Positions 37,107 through 52,234 of a stretch of 64,000 nucleotides of DNA are shown piece by piece; the first letter of the stretch is position 1; the number at the start of each line of letters is the position of its first letter. The translations under genes and the position numbers were made by a program. The stretch comes from Crotalaria pallida. Lineage: Eukaryota; Streptophyta; Magnoliopsida; Fabales; Fabaceae. The notes under the pieces are model-generated. The model saw only the letters and a program-made list of their open reading frames with translations. It ran no database searches and had not been told where the DNA came from. The stretch covers positions 682,001 to 746,000 of the forward strand of contig CM075653.1 of assembly GCA_037953625.1 (NCBI GenBank), read 5' to 3'.

Positions 37107-40100
37107 TTAAGGCTTGGATGACTTGAGTTTTCCCGGTAAAGTGGAAGAACTTGAAAATTGTGGTCTTAATGCTTGGATGCCTTAATTTTTATAAAATATT
37201 CAAAAATAGTGATGATAAAATACAAGATGCTGAGATGAGATGAATTTTTTACACATAATGAAAAATCATGAAAATTGTGTATTTAAGGCTTTGGATGACA
37301 TGAGTTTTCTAGAAAAAGTGGAAAAACATGAAAATTACGGTCATAAGGCTTGGATGCCTTGATTTTCTGCCAATATTCAAAAATAGGAATGATAAAATAC
37401 AAGATGTTGAGATGATATAATTTTTTTACACACAATAAAAAAATCATGAAAATTGTGTATTTAAGGCTTGGATGACTTGAGTTTTCCAGATAAAGTGGAA
37501 AAACTTGAAAATTGTGGTCTTAAGGTTTGAATGCCTTGATTTTCTGCCAAAATTCAAAAAAGGATAATAAAATACCAGATGCTATGGTGAGATGAGTTTT
37601 TTACACATAATGAAAATCACTAAAATTGTGTATTTAAGGCTTGGATGACATGAGTTTTCCAGAAAAAGTGGAATAACATGAAAATTGTGATGTTAAGGTT
37701 TGGATGTCTTGATTATCTACCTATATTGAAAAATAGGGATGATAGATTAAATATGCTTCGATGAGATGAGTTCGTTACACATAATGAAAAATCATGATGA
37801 AAATTGTGTATTTAAGGCTTTGATGACTTGAGTTTTCCAAAAAAAATGGAAAATCATGAAAATTGTGGTCTTAAAGCTTGGATGCCTTGATTTTCTTCCA
37901 ATACTAAAAGAAAAGGACGATAAAATACAAGATGCTATGATGATATGAGTTTTTTATACATAATGAAAAAATCACTAAATTGTGTATTTAAGGCTTGGAT
38001 GACTTGAGTTTTCCAGAAAAAGTGGAAAAACATAAAAGTTGTGGTCTTAAGGCTTGGATGCCATGATTTTCTGCCAATATTCAAAAATAGGGATAATAAA
38101 ATACAAGATGCTTCGATGAGATGAGATGAGTTTTTTACACTATTAAAAAAAATGAAAATTGCCTATTTAAGGCTTGGATGACTTCAGTTTTCCAAAAAAG
38201 TGGAAAAACATGAAAGTTGTGGTCTTAAGGCTTGCATGCCTTATTTTTTGCCAATATTCAAAAATAGGGATTATAAAATACAAGATGCTGAGATGAGATA
38301 AGTTTTTTACACATAATGAAAAAAACAAGAAAATTGCGTATTTAACGCTTGGATGACTTGAGTTTTCCGGAAAAAGTGGAAAAACACGAAAATTGTGGTC
38401 TTAAGGTTTGAATGCCTTTATTTTCTGCCAATATTAAAAATGGGGATGATAAAATACAAGATGCTGAGATGCGATGAGTTTTTTACACATAATTAAAAAA
38501 TCATGAAAATTGTGTATTTAAGGTTTAGATGACTTGAGTTTTCCAGAAAAAGTGGACAAACATGAAAATTGTGGTCTTAAGGCTTGAATGCCTTGATTTT
38601 CAAACAAGATTCAAAAATATGGATGATAAAATACAAGATGCTCAGATGAGATGAGTTTTTTACACATAATGAAAAAATCACTAAAATTGTGTATTTAAGG
38701 CTTGGATGACTTGAGTTTTCCAGAAAAAGTGAAATAACACGAAAATTATGGTCTTAAGGCTTGGATGCCTTGATTTTCTGCCTATATGCAAAAATAGGGA
38801 TGATAAAATACAAGATGCTGAGATGAGATGAGTTTTTTTACACATAATGAAAAATCAGGAAAATAGTGTATTTAAGGTTTGGATGACATGAGTTTTTCAG
38901 AAAAAGTGGAAAAACATGAAAATTGTGGTCTTAAGGCTTGGATGACTTCATTTTTTTATTATTAAAAAACAGGATGATAAAATACAATATGCTTCGATGA
39001 GATGTGTATTTTACACATAACGAAAAGTCATGAAAATTGTGTACTTAAGGCTTGGATGAATTGAGTTTTCTAGAAAAAGTGGAAAAACTTGAAAATTGTG
39101 GTCTTAAGGCTTAGATTCCTTGATTTTATGCCAAAATTTAAAAAAAATAAATTATTAAATACAAGATGCTACGGTGCGATGAGTTTTTTTCACACAATGA
39201 AAACATCCCAAAATTGTGTATTTAAGGCTTGGATGACATGAGTTTTCAGAAAAAGTGGAAAAACATGAAAATTGTGGTCTTAAGGCTTTGATGCCTTGAT
39301 TTTCTGCCAATATCGAAAAATAGGGTTGATAAATTCAATATGCTTCGATAAAATGAGTTTTTTTACACATAATGAAAAAATCATGAAAATTTTATATTTA
39401 AGGCTTGGATGACTTGAGTTTTCTAGAAAAAGTGAAAAACGTGAAAATTGTGGTCTTATGGCTTGGATGCCTTCGTTTTCTGCCAATATTCAAAAATAGG
39501 GATGATAAAATATAAGATGCTGAGATGAGATGTGTTTTTTACACATAATAAAAAAATCATGAAAATTGTGTATTTAAGGCTTGGATGACTTGAGTTTTCC
39601 AGAAAAAGTGGATGATAAAATACATGATGCTTCAACGAGATTTGTTTTTTACACATAAGGAAATAATATTGAAAATTGTCTATTTAAGGCTTGGATGACT
39701 GGAGTTTTCCAGAAAAGTGGAAAAACAAGAAAATTATGGTCATAAGGCTTGGATGCTTTGATTTTTTCCAAAATTCAAAAACAGGATGATAAAATACAAG
39801 ATGCTTCGATGAGATGAGTATTTTACACATAATGAAAAGTCATGGAAATTGTGTACTTAAGGCTTGGATGAATTGAATTTTCTAGAAAAAGTGGAAAAAC
39901 GTGAAAATTGTGGTCTTAAGACTTAGATTCATTGATTTTATGGAAAAATTAAAAAAAAGAAATTATTAATTACAAGATGCTACGGTGAGATGTGTTTTTT
40001 TTCATATAATGAAAATATCACAAAATTGTGTATTTAAGGCTTGGATGACACGAGTTTTCCAGAAAAAATGGAAAAACATGAAAATTGTGGTCTTAAGGCT

Positions 40101-41344
40101 TGGATGCCTTGATTTTTTGCCAATATCAAAAAATAGGGATGATAAATTCAATATGCTATGATGAAATCAGTTTTTTACACATAATGAATAAATCATGAAA
40201 ATTGTGTATTTAAGGCTTGGATGACTTGAGTTTTCCAGAAAAAGTGGAAAGACACGAAAATTGTGGTCTTAAGGCTTGGATGTCTTGATTTTTTGCCAAA
40301 ATTCAAAAACAGAGATGATAAAATAAAAAATGTTTCGATGATATAAGTTATTTACACATAATTAAAAATTAATGAAAATTGCATATTTAAGGCTTGGATG
40401 ACTTGAATTTTCTAGAAAAAGTGGAAAAACATGAAAGTTGTGGTCTTAAGGCATGGATGCCTTGAGTTTCATAAAATATTCAAAAATAGGGATGATAAAA
40501 TACAAGATGCTGAGATGAGATGAGTTTTTTACACATAATGAAAAAATCATGAAAATAGTGTATTAAGGTTTGGATGACATGGGTTATCCAGAAAAAGTGG
40601 AAAAACATGAAAATTGCGGTCTTAAGGCTTGGATGCCTTGATTTTCTGCCAATATTCAAAAATAGGGATGATAAAATACAAGATGCTGAGATGAGATGAG
40701 TTTTTTATAAATAATGAAACAATCATTTAAAAAATTGCGTATTTAAGGCTTGGATGACATGAATTTTCAAGAAAAAGTGGAAAAACATGAAAATTGTGGT
40801 CTTAAGGCATGGATGCCTTGATTTTCTACTAATGTTCAAAAATAGTGATGATAAAATAAAAGATGCTATGATGAGATGAGTTTTTTACACATAAAGAAAA
40901 AATCAAGAAAACTGTGTATTTAAGGCTTGGATGACTTGAGTTTTACAAAAAAAAAAAGGAAACACATGAAAATTGTGGCCTTAAGGCTTGGATGACATGA
41001 ATTTTCTAGAAAAAGTGGAATAACATAAAAATTGTGGTCTTAAGGCTTGGATGCATTGATTTTATGTCAATATTCAAAAATAGGGATGCAAAAATACATG
41101 ATGCTTCGATGAGATGAGTTATTTACTCATAATGAAATAATCATTAAAATTGCGTATTTAAGGTTTGAAAGAGTTTAGTTTTGTGGAAAAAGTGCAAAAA
41201 TATGAAAATTGTGATCTTAAGGTTTGGATGCCTTGATTTTCTGCCAATATTAAAAATGGGCATGATAAAATACAAGGTGCTTTGTTGAGATGAGTGTGTT
41301 TACACATAATAAAATAATCACTAAAATTATTTATTTAAGGCTTG

Positions 41345-41396
41345 GAAGACCACAGTTTTCCAAATAAAGTTTAAAAACAAGAAAACTGTGGTCTTC
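41345..41396. repeat. Perfect 16-bp inverted repeat, HOR III
   Basis: Arms at 41,345-41,360 and 41,381-41,396, with the same 20-nt spacer as in HOR I. Confidence 0.9.
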
Positions 41397-44300
41397 ACGC
41401 TTGGATGCCTTGATTTTCTGCTTCAATGAGATGAATTTTTTACACGTAATGAAAAAATCTTGAAAATTGTGTTTTTAAGACTGAAATGACTTGAGTTTTC
41501 AAGAAAAAGTGGAAAAACGTTAAAATTGTGGTCTTAAGGCTTGAATGCCTTGAATTTCTGCCAATATTCCAAAACAGAGATGATAAAATACAAGATGCTG
41601 AGATGAGATGAATTTTTTACACATAATGAAAAAATCATGAAGATGGTGTATTTAAGGCTTGGATGACATGAGTTTTCCAGAAAAAGTGGAAAAACATGAA
41701 AATTGCGGTCTTAAGGCTTGAATGCCTTGATTTTCAACAATTATTCAAAAATAGGGATGATAAAATACAAGATGCTGAGATGAGATGATTTTTTTACACA
41801 TAATGAAAAAATCATGAAAATTGTGTATTTAAGGCTTGGATGACTTGAGTTTTCCAGAAAAAGTGGAAAAACATGAAAATTTGCTGTCTTAAGGCTTGGA
41901 TGCCTTGATTTCTTCCGATATTATAAAAAAGGGATGATAAAATAAAAAATGCTACGGTGAGATGAGTTTTTTTACACATAATGAAAAAATCACTAAAATT
42001 GTGTATTGAAGGCTTGGATGAGATGAGTTTTTCAAAAAAAGTGGAATAACATGAAAATTGTGGTCTTAATGCTTGGATGCTTATAAGTTATGCCAATATT
42101 CGAAAATAGGAATGCTAAAATACATTATGCTTCGATGAGATGAGTTTTTTACACATTAATGAAAAAATGATGAAAATTGCGTATTTAAGGCTTGATGACT
42201 TGAGTTTTCCGGAAAAAAGTAGAAAAACATGAAAATTGTGGTCTTAATGTTTGAATGCCTTGATTTTCTGCCAATATTAAAAATGGGGATGATAAAATAC
42301 AAGGTGCTTTGGTGAGATGAGTTTCTTTACATATAATAAAAAAAATCACTAAAAATGTCTATTTAAGGCTTGGATGACTAGAGTTATCCAGAAAAAGTTT
42401 AAAAACAAGAAAATTGTGGTCTTAACACTTGGATGCCTTGATTTTTTGCCAATATTCAAAAATAGGAATGATAAAATTCAAGATGTTTCGATGAGATGAG
42501 TTTTTTTATACATAATGAAAAAATCATGAAAATTATGTATTTAAGACTGGGATGACTTGAGTTTTCAAGAAAAAGTGGAAAACGTGAAAATTGTGGTCTT
42601 CAGGCTTGGATGCCTTGAATTTCTGCCAATATTCCAAAATAGGGATGAAGAAATACAAGATGCTTCGTAGAGATGAGTTTTTTTTACATAATGAAAAAAT
42701 CTTGAAAATTGTGTATTTAAGACTTGGATGACTTGAGTTTTCCAGAAAATGTGGAAAAACATGAAAATTGTGGTCTTAAGGCTTGGATGCCTTGATTTTT
42801 TGCCAATATTCAAAAACATGGATGATAAAATACGAGGTGCTTTGGTGAGATGAATTTTTTTACACATAATAAAAAAAATCACTAAAATTGTCTATTTAAG
42901 GCTTCGATGCTTCGATACCTTCATTTTCTTCCAATATTCAAAAGTTGAGATGATAAAATACAAGATGCTTCGATGAGATGAGTTTTTTACACATAATGAA
43001 AAAATCATGATAATTGTGTATTTAAGGCTTGGATTGGATGACTTGAGTTTTCCAGAAAAAGTGGAAAAACATGAAAACTGTGGTCTAAAGGCTTGGATGC
43101 CTTGATTTATGCCAATATTGAAAAATAGCGATGATAAAATCAATAGCGATGAGTTTTTTACACATAATGAAAAAATCATGAAAATTGTGTATTTAAGGCT
43201 TAGATGACTTGACTTTTCCAGAATAAGTAGAAAAACATTAAAACTGTGATCTTAAGGCTTGGATGCCTTGATTTTCTGCCAATATTAAAATACAGGGATG
43301 TAAAATACAAGATGCTACGGTGAGATGAGTTATTTACACATAACGAAAAAATCACTAAAATTGTGTATTGAAGGCTTGGATGACATAATTTTTCCAGAAA
43401 AAGTGGAATAACATGAAAATTGTGGTTTTAATGCTTGAATGCCTTGATTTTCTGCCAAAATTAAAATATAGGGATGAAAAAAATACAAGATGCTAAAGTG
43501 AGAGGAGTTTTTTACCCATAATGAAAATTTACTAAAATTGTGGTCTTAAGGCATGGATGTCTTGATTTTCTGCCAATATTAAAAAATAGGGATGATAATT
43601 AAATATTCTTCGATGAGATGAGTTTTTTTACACATAATGAAAAAATCATGAAAATTGTGTATTTAAGGCTTGGATGACATGAGTTTTCTAGAAAAAGTGA
43701 AAAACGTGAAAATTGTGGTCTTAAGGCTTAGATGCCTTGATTTTCTACCAATATTCAAAAATAGGGATGATAAAATACGAGATGCTGAGAAGAGATGAGT
43801 TTTTTATATATAATGAAAAAATCATGAAAATTGCGTATTTAAGGCTTGGATGACATGAGTTTTCCAGAAAAAGTGGAAAAAGATGAAAGTTGCGGTCTTA
43901 AGGATCGGATACCTTGATTTTCTACCAATATTCAAAAATAGGGATGATAAAATACAATATGCTGAGATGAGATGAGTTTTTTACACATAATGAAAAATTC
44001 AGGAAAATTGCGTATTTAAGGCTTGAATGAGTTGTGTTTTCAAGAAAAAGTAGAAAAACATGAAAATTGTGGTCTTAAGGTTTAGAAGCCTCGATTTTCA
44101 TCCAAAATTAAAAAATAGGGATGATAAAATACAAGATGTTTCGATAAGATGAATTTTTTAGACATAAGGAAATAATCTTGAAAATTGTGTATTTAAGGCT
44201 TGGATGAGTTGAGTTTTCCAGAAAAGGTGGAAAAACAAGAAAACTGGGTCTTAAGGCATGGATGCCTTGATTGTTAGCCAATATTCTAAAACATGGATGA

Positions 44301-44559
44301 TAAAATACAAGATGTTTCGATGAGATGAGTTTTTTACACATAATGAACAAGTCATGAAAATTGTGTATTTAACTCTTGTCTGACTTGAGTTTTCCCGAAA
44401 ATGTGGAAAAACATGAAAATTGTTGTCTTAAGGCTTGGATGCCTTGATTTTCTGCCAATATTAAAAAACAGGTATGATAAATACAAGATGCTACAGTGAG
44501 ATGAGGTTTTTACATACACATAATGAAAAAATCACTAAAACTGTGTATTGATGGCTTGG

Positions 44560-44620
44560 ATGACATGAGTTTTCCAGAAAAAGTGGAATAACATGAAAAT
44601 TGTGGTCTTAAGGCCAGGAT
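44560..44620 (+). repeat. One-monomer deletion junction in HOR IV (different breakpoint)
   Basis: The same monomer is missing as in HOR III, but here the left parent continues through GGAATAACATGAAAATTG and switches only at GTGGTCTTAAGGC to CCAGGATACC. HOR V has the same junction near 55,410-55,455. The breakpoint is therefore about 60 bp downstream of the one in HOR III. Confidence 0.82.
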
Positions 44621-45586
44621 ACCTTGATTTTCTGCCAATATTCAAAAATAGGGATGATAAAATACAAGATGCTGAAATGAGATACGTTTTTTTTACACAT
44701 AATGAAAAAATCATGAAAATTGTGTATTTAAGGCTTGAATGACTTGAGTTTTCCAGAAAAAGTGGAAAAACATGAAAATTGTGGTCTTAAGGCTTGAATG
44801 CCTTGATTTTCTGCCAAAATTCAAAAAAGGATAATAAAATACCAGATGCTACGGTGAGATGAGTTTTTTACACATAATGAAAACATCACTAAAATTGTGA
44901 ATTTCAGGCTTGGATGACTTGAGTTTTCCAGAAAAAGTGGAATAACATGAAAATTGTGGTCTTAAGGCTTGGATGCATCTATTATCTGCCTATATTTAAA
45001 AATTGGGATGATAAATTAAATATGCTTCGATGAGATGAGTTTGTTACACACAACGAAAAATCATGATGAAAATTGTTTATGGCTTGGATGACTTAAGTTT
45101 TCTAAAAAAAAATGGAAAAACATGAAAATTGAGGTCTTAAGGCTTGGATGCCTTGATTTTCTTCCAATACTAAAAGACAGGGACCATAAAATACAAGATG
45201 CTATGGTGAGATGAGTTTTTTATACATAATGGAAAAATCACTAAATTGTGTATTTAAGACTTGGATGACATGAGTTTTCTAGAAAAAGTGGAAAAACATG
45301 AAAGTTGTGGTCTTAAGGCTTGAATGCCATGATTTTCTTTCAATATTCAAAAATAGGAATGATAAAATACAAGATGCTTCGATGAGATGAGTTTTTTTTA
45401 CACATAATGAAAAAATCATTAAAATTGTGTATTTAATACTTGGATGACTTGAGTTTTGGTGAAAACATGAAAATTGTGGTCTTAAGGCTTGGATGCATTG
45501 ATTTTCTGCCAATATTAAAAAACATGGATGATAAAATATAGGATGTTGAGATGAGTATTTTACTCATAATGAAAAAATCATGAAAT

Positions 45587-45602
45587 TTGTGTATTTAAGG
45601 CT
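45587..45602 (+). repeat. 353-bp (two-monomer) deletion junction, HOR IV
   Basis: AAATTTGTGTATTTAAGGC is followed by TTGGATGACATGAG instead of TACGATGACTTG. In HOR III the two parent sites are at 33,031 and 33,384, 353 bp apart. The junction lies in shared GTGTATTTAAGGC. Confidence 0.85.
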
Positions 45603-48600
45603 TGGATGACATGAGTTTTCAAGCAAAAGTGAAAAAACATGAAAATTGCTGTCTTAAGGCTTAGATGCCTTGATTTGCTTCCAATATTCAAAAATAGGGA
45701 TTATAAAATACAAGATACTGAGATGAGATAAGTTTTTTTACACCTAATAAAAAAATCATGAAAATTGTGTATTTAAGGCTTGGATAACTTGAGTTTTCCA
45801 GAAAAAGTGGAAAAACATGAAAATTGTGGTCTTAAGGCTTGAATGCCTTGATTTTCTGCCAATATTAAAAAATAGGGAGGATAAAATACAAGATGCTTCG
45901 ATGAGATGAGTTTTTTTTACACATAATGAAAATATCATCAAAATTGTATATTTAAGGCTTGGATGACTTGAGTTTTCCAGAAAATGTGGAAAAACATGAA
46001 AATTGTGGTCTTTTAAGGCTAGAATACCTTGATTTTCTGCCAATATTCATAAATATGGATGATGAAATACAAGATGCTGAAATGAGATGAGTTTTTTTTA
46101 CACATAATGAAAAAATCATGAAAATTGTGTATTTAGACTGGATGACTTGAGTTTTCGTGAAAATGTGAATATTGTGGTCTTAAGGCTTGGATGCATTGAT
46201 TTTCTGCCAATATTCAAAAATAGGGATGATAAAATACAAGATGCTGAGACGAGTTTTTTACTTATAATGAAAAATCATGAAATTTGTGTATTTAAGTCTT
46301 CGATGACTTGAATTTTCCAAAAAAAAAGTGTAAAACATGAAAATTGTGGTCTTAAGGCTTGGATGCCTTGATTTTTTTGCCAAATTTCAAAAACAGAGAT
46401 GATGAAATACAAGATGCTTCGATGAGATGAGCTTTTTACACATAATGAAACATTTATGAAAATTGCGTATTTAAGGCTTGGATGACTTGAGTTTTCCCGG
46501 TAAAGTGGAAGAACTTGAAAATTGTGGTCTTAATGCTTGGATGCCTTAATTTTTATAAAATATTCAAAAATAGTGATGATAAAATACAAGAAGCTGAGAT
46601 GAGATGAATTTTTTACACATAATGAAAAAATCACTAAAATTGTGCATTTAAGGCTTGGATGACATGAGTTTTCTAGAAAAAGTGGAATAACATGAAAATT
46701 GTGATCTTAAGGTTTGGATGTCTTGATTATCTACCTATATTGAAAAATATGGATGATAGATTAAATATGCTTCGATGAGATGAGTTCGTTACACATAATG
46801 AAAAATCATGATGAAAATTGTGTATTTAAGGCTTTGATGACTCGAGTTTTCCAAAAAAATGGAAAAACATGAAAATTGTGGTCTTAAGGCTTGGATGCCT
46901 TGATTTTCTTCCAATATTAAAAGACAAGGACGATAAAATACAAGATGCTATGGTGATATGAGTTTTTTTATACATAATGAAAAATCACTAAATTGTGTAT
47001 TTAAGGCTTGGATGACTTGAGTTTTCCATAAAAAGTGGAAAAACATGAAAGTTGTGTTCTTAAGGCTTGGATGCCATGATTTTCTGCCAATATTCAAAAA
47101 TAGGGATAATAAAATACAAGATGCTTCGATGAGATGAGTTTTTTACACTATTAAAAAAAATGAAAATTGCCTATTTAAGGCTTGGATGACTTGAGTGTTC
47201 CAAAAAAGTGGAAAAACATGAAAGTTGTGGTCTTAAGGCTTGCATGCCTTGATTTTTTGCCAATATTCAAAAATAGGGATGATAAAATACAAGATGCTGA
47301 GATGAGATAAGTTTTTTACACATAATAAAAAAAACAAGAAAATTGCGTATTTAACGCTTGGATGACTTGAGTTTTCCGGAAAAAGTGGAAAAACACGAAA
47401 ATTGTGGTCTTAAGGTTTGAATGCCTTTATTTTCTGCCAATATTAAAAATGGGGATGATAAAATACAAGATGTTGAGATGCGATGAGTTTTTTTACACAT
47501 AATTAAAAAATCATGAAAATTGTGTATTTAAGGTTTAGATGACTTGAGTTTTTTCCAGAAAAAGTGGAAAAACACGAAAATTGTGGTCTTAAGGCTTGGA
47601 TGTCTTGATTTTATGCCAAAATTCAAAAACAGAGATGATAAAATAAAAAATGCTTCGATGATATAAGTTATTTACACATAATTAAAAATTCATGAAAATT
47701 GCAAATTTAAGGCTTGGATGACATGAGTTTTCTAGAAAAAGTGGAAAAACATGAAAGTTGTGGTCTTAAGGTATGGATGCATTGATTTTCATAAAATATT
47801 CAAAAATAGGGATGATAAAATACAAGATGCTGAGATGAGATGAGTTTTTTACACATAATGAAAAAATCATGAAAATAGTGTATTAAGGTTTGGATGATAT
47901 GGGTTATCCAGAAAAAGTGGAAAAACATGAAAATTGTGGTCTTAAGGCTTGGATGCCTTGATTTTCTACCAATATTAAAAAATAGGGATGATAAAATACG
48001 AGATGCTGAGAAGAGATGAGTTTTTTACCCATAATGAAAAAATCATGAAAATTGTGTATTGAAGGCTTGGATGACATAATTTTTCCAGAAAAAGTGGAAT
48101 AACATGAAAATTGTGGTCTTAATGCTTGAATGCCTTGATTTTCTGCCAAAATTAAAATATAGGGATGAAAAAAATACAAGATGCTAAAGTGAGAGGAGTT
48201 TTTTACCCATAATGAAAATTTACTAAAATTGTGTATTTAAGACTTGGATGACATGAGTTTTCCAGAAAAAGTGGAAAAACATGAAAATTGTGGTCTTAAG
48301 GCATGGATGTCTTGATTTTCTGCCAATATTGAAAAATAGGGATGATAATTAAATATTCTTCGATGAGATGAGTTTTTTTACACATAATGAAAAAATCATG
48401 AAAATTGCGTATTTAAGGCTTGGATGACATGAGTTTTCTAGAAAAAGTGAAAAACGTGAAAATTGTGGTCTTAAGGCTTGGATGCCTTGATTTTCTACCA
48501 ATATTCAAAAATAGGGATGATAAAATACGAGATGCTGAGAAGAGATGAGTTTTTTTTATATATAATGAAAAAATCATGAAAATTGCGTATTTAAGGCTTG

Positions 48601-50916
48601 GATGACATGAGTTTTTCAGAAAAAGTGGAAAAACATGAAAATTGCAGTCTTAAGGATCGGATACCTTGATTTTCTACCAATATTCAAAAATAGGGATGAT
48701 AAAATACAATATGCTGAGATGAGATGAGTTTTTTACACATAATGAAAAATTTACTAAAATTGTGTATTTAAGGCTTGGATGACATGAGTTTTCCAGAAAA
48801 AGTGGAAAAACATGAAAATTGTGGTCTTAAGGCATGGATGCCTTGATTTTCTAACAATATTAAAAAATAGGGATGATAAAATACAAGATGCTTCGATGAG
48901 ATGAGTTTTTTTTACACATAATGAAAATATAATCAAAATTGTATATTTAAGGCTTGGATGACTTGAGTTTTCCAGAAAATGTGGAAAAACATGAAAATTG
49001 TGGTCTTAAGGCTAGAATACCTTGATTTTCTGCCAATATTCAAAAATATGGATGATGAAATACAATATGCTGAAATGATATGAGATTTTTTACACATAAT
49101 GAAAAAATCATGAAAATTGATTATTTAGACTGGATGACTTGAGTTTTCGTGAAAATGTGAATATTGTGGTCTTAAGGCTTGGATGCATTGATTTTCTGCC
49201 AATATTCAAAAATAGAGATGATAAAATACAAGATGCTGAGACGAGTTTTTTACTTATAATGAAAAATCATGAAATTTGTGTATTTAAGTCTTCGATGACT
49301 TGAATTTTCCAAAAAAAAGTGTAAAACATGAAAATTGTGGTCTTAAGGCTTGGATGCCTTGATTTTTTGCCAAATTTCAAAAACAGAGATGATGAAATAC
49401 AAGATGCTTCAATGAGATGAGTTTTTTACACATAATGAAACATTTATGAAAATTGTGTATTTAAGGCTTGGATGACTTGAGTTTTCCCGGTAAAGTGGAA
49501 GAACTTGAAAATTGTGGTCTTAATGATTGGATGCCTTAATTTTTATAAAATATTCAAAAATAGTGATGATAAAATACAAGATGCTGAGATGAGATGAATT
49601 TTTTACACATAATGAAAAATCATGAAAATTGTGTATTTAAGGCTTTGGATGACATGAGTTTTCTAGAAAAAGTGGAAAAACATGAAAATTACGGTCATAA
49701 GGCTTGGATGCCTTGATTTTCTGCCAATATTCAAAAATAGGAATGATAAAATACAAGATGTTGAGATGATATAATTTTTTTACACACAATAAAAAAATCA
49801 TGAAAATTGTGTATTTAAGGCTTGGATGACTTGAGTTTTCCAGATAAAGTGGAAAAACATGAAAATTGTGGTCTTAAGGTTTGAATGCCTTGATTTTCTG
49901 CCAAAATTCAAAAAAGGATAATAAAATACCAGATGCTACGGTGAGATGAGTTTTTTACACATAATGAAAATCACTAAAATTGTGTATTTAAGGCTTGGAT
50001 GACATGAGTTTTCCAGAAAAAGTGGAATAACATGAAAATTGTGATCTTAAGGTTTGGATGTCTTGATTATCTACCTATATTGAAAAATAGGGATGATAGA
50101 TTAAATATGCTTCGATGAGATGAGTTCGTTACACATAATGAAAAATCATGATGAAAATTGTGTATTTAAGGCTTTGATGACTTGAGTTTTCCAAAAAAAT
50201 GGAAAATCATGAAAATTGTGGTCTTAAGGCTTGGATGCCTTGATTTTCTTCCAATACTAAAAGAAAAGGACGATAAAATACAAGATGCTATGATGATATG
50301 AGTTTTTTATACATAATGAAAAAATCACTAAATTGTGTATTTAAGGCTTGGATGACTTGAGTTTTCCAGAAAAAGTGGAAAAACATAAAAGTTGTGGTCT
50401 TAAGGCTTGGATGCCATGATTTTCTGCCAATATTCAAAAGTAGGGATAATAAAATACAAGATGCTTCGATGAGATGAGATGAGTTTTTTACACTATTAAA
50501 AAAAATGAAAATTGCCTATTTAAGGGTTGGATGACTTGAGTTTTCCAAAAAAGTGGAAAAACATGAAAGTTGTGGTCTTAAGGCTTGCATGCCTTGATTT
50601 TTTGCCAATATTCAAAAATAGGGATTATAAAATACAAGATGCTGAGATGAGATAAGTTTTTTACACATAATGAAAAAAACAAGAAAATTGCGTATTTAAC
50701 GCTTGGATGACTTGAGTTTTCCGGAAAAAGTGGAAAAACACGAAAATTGTGGTCTTAAGGTTTGAATGCCTTTATTTTCTGCCAATATTAAAAATGGGGA
50801 TGATAAAATACAAGATGCTGAGATGCGATGAGTTTTTTACACATAATTAAAAAATCATGAAAATTGTGTATTTAAGGTTTAGATGACTTGAGTTTTCCAG
50901 AAAAAGTGGACAAACA

Positions 50917-50950
50917 TGAAAATTGTGGTCTTAATGCTTGGATGCCTTGA
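50917..50950 (+). repeat. ~1,516-bp deletion junction, HOR IV
   Basis: The monomer with GTGGACAAACATG joins to one with TTTTTTGCCAATATCAAAAA. In HOR III the parent sites are at 38,571 and 40,087. The length equals about eight and a half monomers only because a short 110-bp monomer lies inside the lost part. A private TTAATGC variant sits at the junction. Confidence 0.83.
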
Positions 50951-52182
50951 TTTTTTGCCAATATCAAAAAATAGGGATGATAAATTCAATATGCTATGAT
51001 GAAATCAGTTTTTTACACATAATGAATAAATCATGAAAATTGTGTATTTAAGGCTTGGATGACTTGAGTTTTCCAGAAAAAGTGGAAAGACACGAAAATT
51101 GTGGTCTTAAGGCTTGGATGTCTTGATTTTTTGCCAAAATTCAAAAACAGAGATGATAAAATAAAAAATGTTTCGATGATATAAGTTATTTACACATAAT
51201 TAAAAATTAATGAAAATTGCATATTTAAGGCTTGGATGACTTGAATTTTCTAGAAAAAGTGGAAAAACATGAAAGTTGTGGTCTTAAGGCATGGATGCCT
51301 TGAGTTTCATAAAATATTCAAAAATAGGGATGATAAAATACAAGATGCTGAGATGAGATGAGTTTTTTACACATAATGAAAAAATCATGAAAATAGTGTA
51401 TTAAGGTTTGGATGACATGGGTTATCCAGAAAAAGTGGAAAAACATGAAAATTGCGGTCTTAAGGCTTGGATGCCTTGATTTTATGCCAATATTCAAAAA
51501 TAGGGATGATAAAATACAAGATGCTGAGATGAGATGAGTTTTTTATAAATAATGAAACAATCATTTAAAAAATTGCGTATTTAAGGCTTGGATGACATGA
51601 ATTTTCAAGAAAAAGTGGAAAAACATGAAAATTGTGGTCTTAAGGCATGGATGCCTTGATTTTCTACTAATGTTCAAAAATAGTGATGATAAAATAAAAG
51701 ATGCTATGATGAGATGAGTTTTTTACACATAAAGAAAAAATCAAGAAAACTGTGTATTTAAGGCTTGGATGACTTGAGTTTTACAAAAAAAAAAAGGAAA
51801 CACATGAAAATTGTGGCCTTAAGGCTTGGATGACATGAATTTTCTAGAAAAAGTGGAATAACATAAAAATTGTGGTCTTAAGGCTTGGATGCATTGATTT
51901 TATGTCAATATTCAAAAATAGGGATGCAAAAATACATGATGCTTCGATGAGATGAGTTATTTACTCATAATGAAATAATCATTAAAATTGCGTATTTAAG
52001 GTTTGAAAGAGTTTAGTTTTGTGGAAAAAGTGCAAAAATATGAAAATTGTGATCTTAAGGTTTGGATGCCTTGATTTTCTGCCAATATTAAAAATGGGCA
52101 TGATAAAATACAAGGTGCTTTGTTGAGATGAGTGTGTTTACACATAATAAAATAATCACTAAAATTATTTATTTAAGGCTTG

Positions 52183-52234
52183 GAAGACCACAGTTTTCCA
52201 AATAAAGTTTAAAAACAAGAAAACTGTGGTCTTC
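52183..52234. repeat. Perfect 16-bp inverted repeat, HOR IV
   Basis: Arms at 52,183-52,198 and 52,219-52,234, identical to the HOR I and III element. Confidence 0.9.

Larger units (their letters stand above)
30335..42899 (+). repeat. HOR copy III (12,565 bp, reference copy)
   Basis: Used here as the reference because it has only small deletions (one monomer near 31,990 and about 146 bp near 37,096). Its length is about 71 monomers of 177 bp. It contains paralogous blocks A (30,801-31,434) and B (35,847-36,543), a two-subunit monomer (near 39,611), a four-subunit monomer (40,915-41,045) and the hairpin monomer (41,345-41,396). Monomers inside the unit are clearly diverged from each other, whereas equivalent monomers in II, III and IV are nearly identical. 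This is the defining pattern of a higher-order repeat. Confidence 0.87.
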
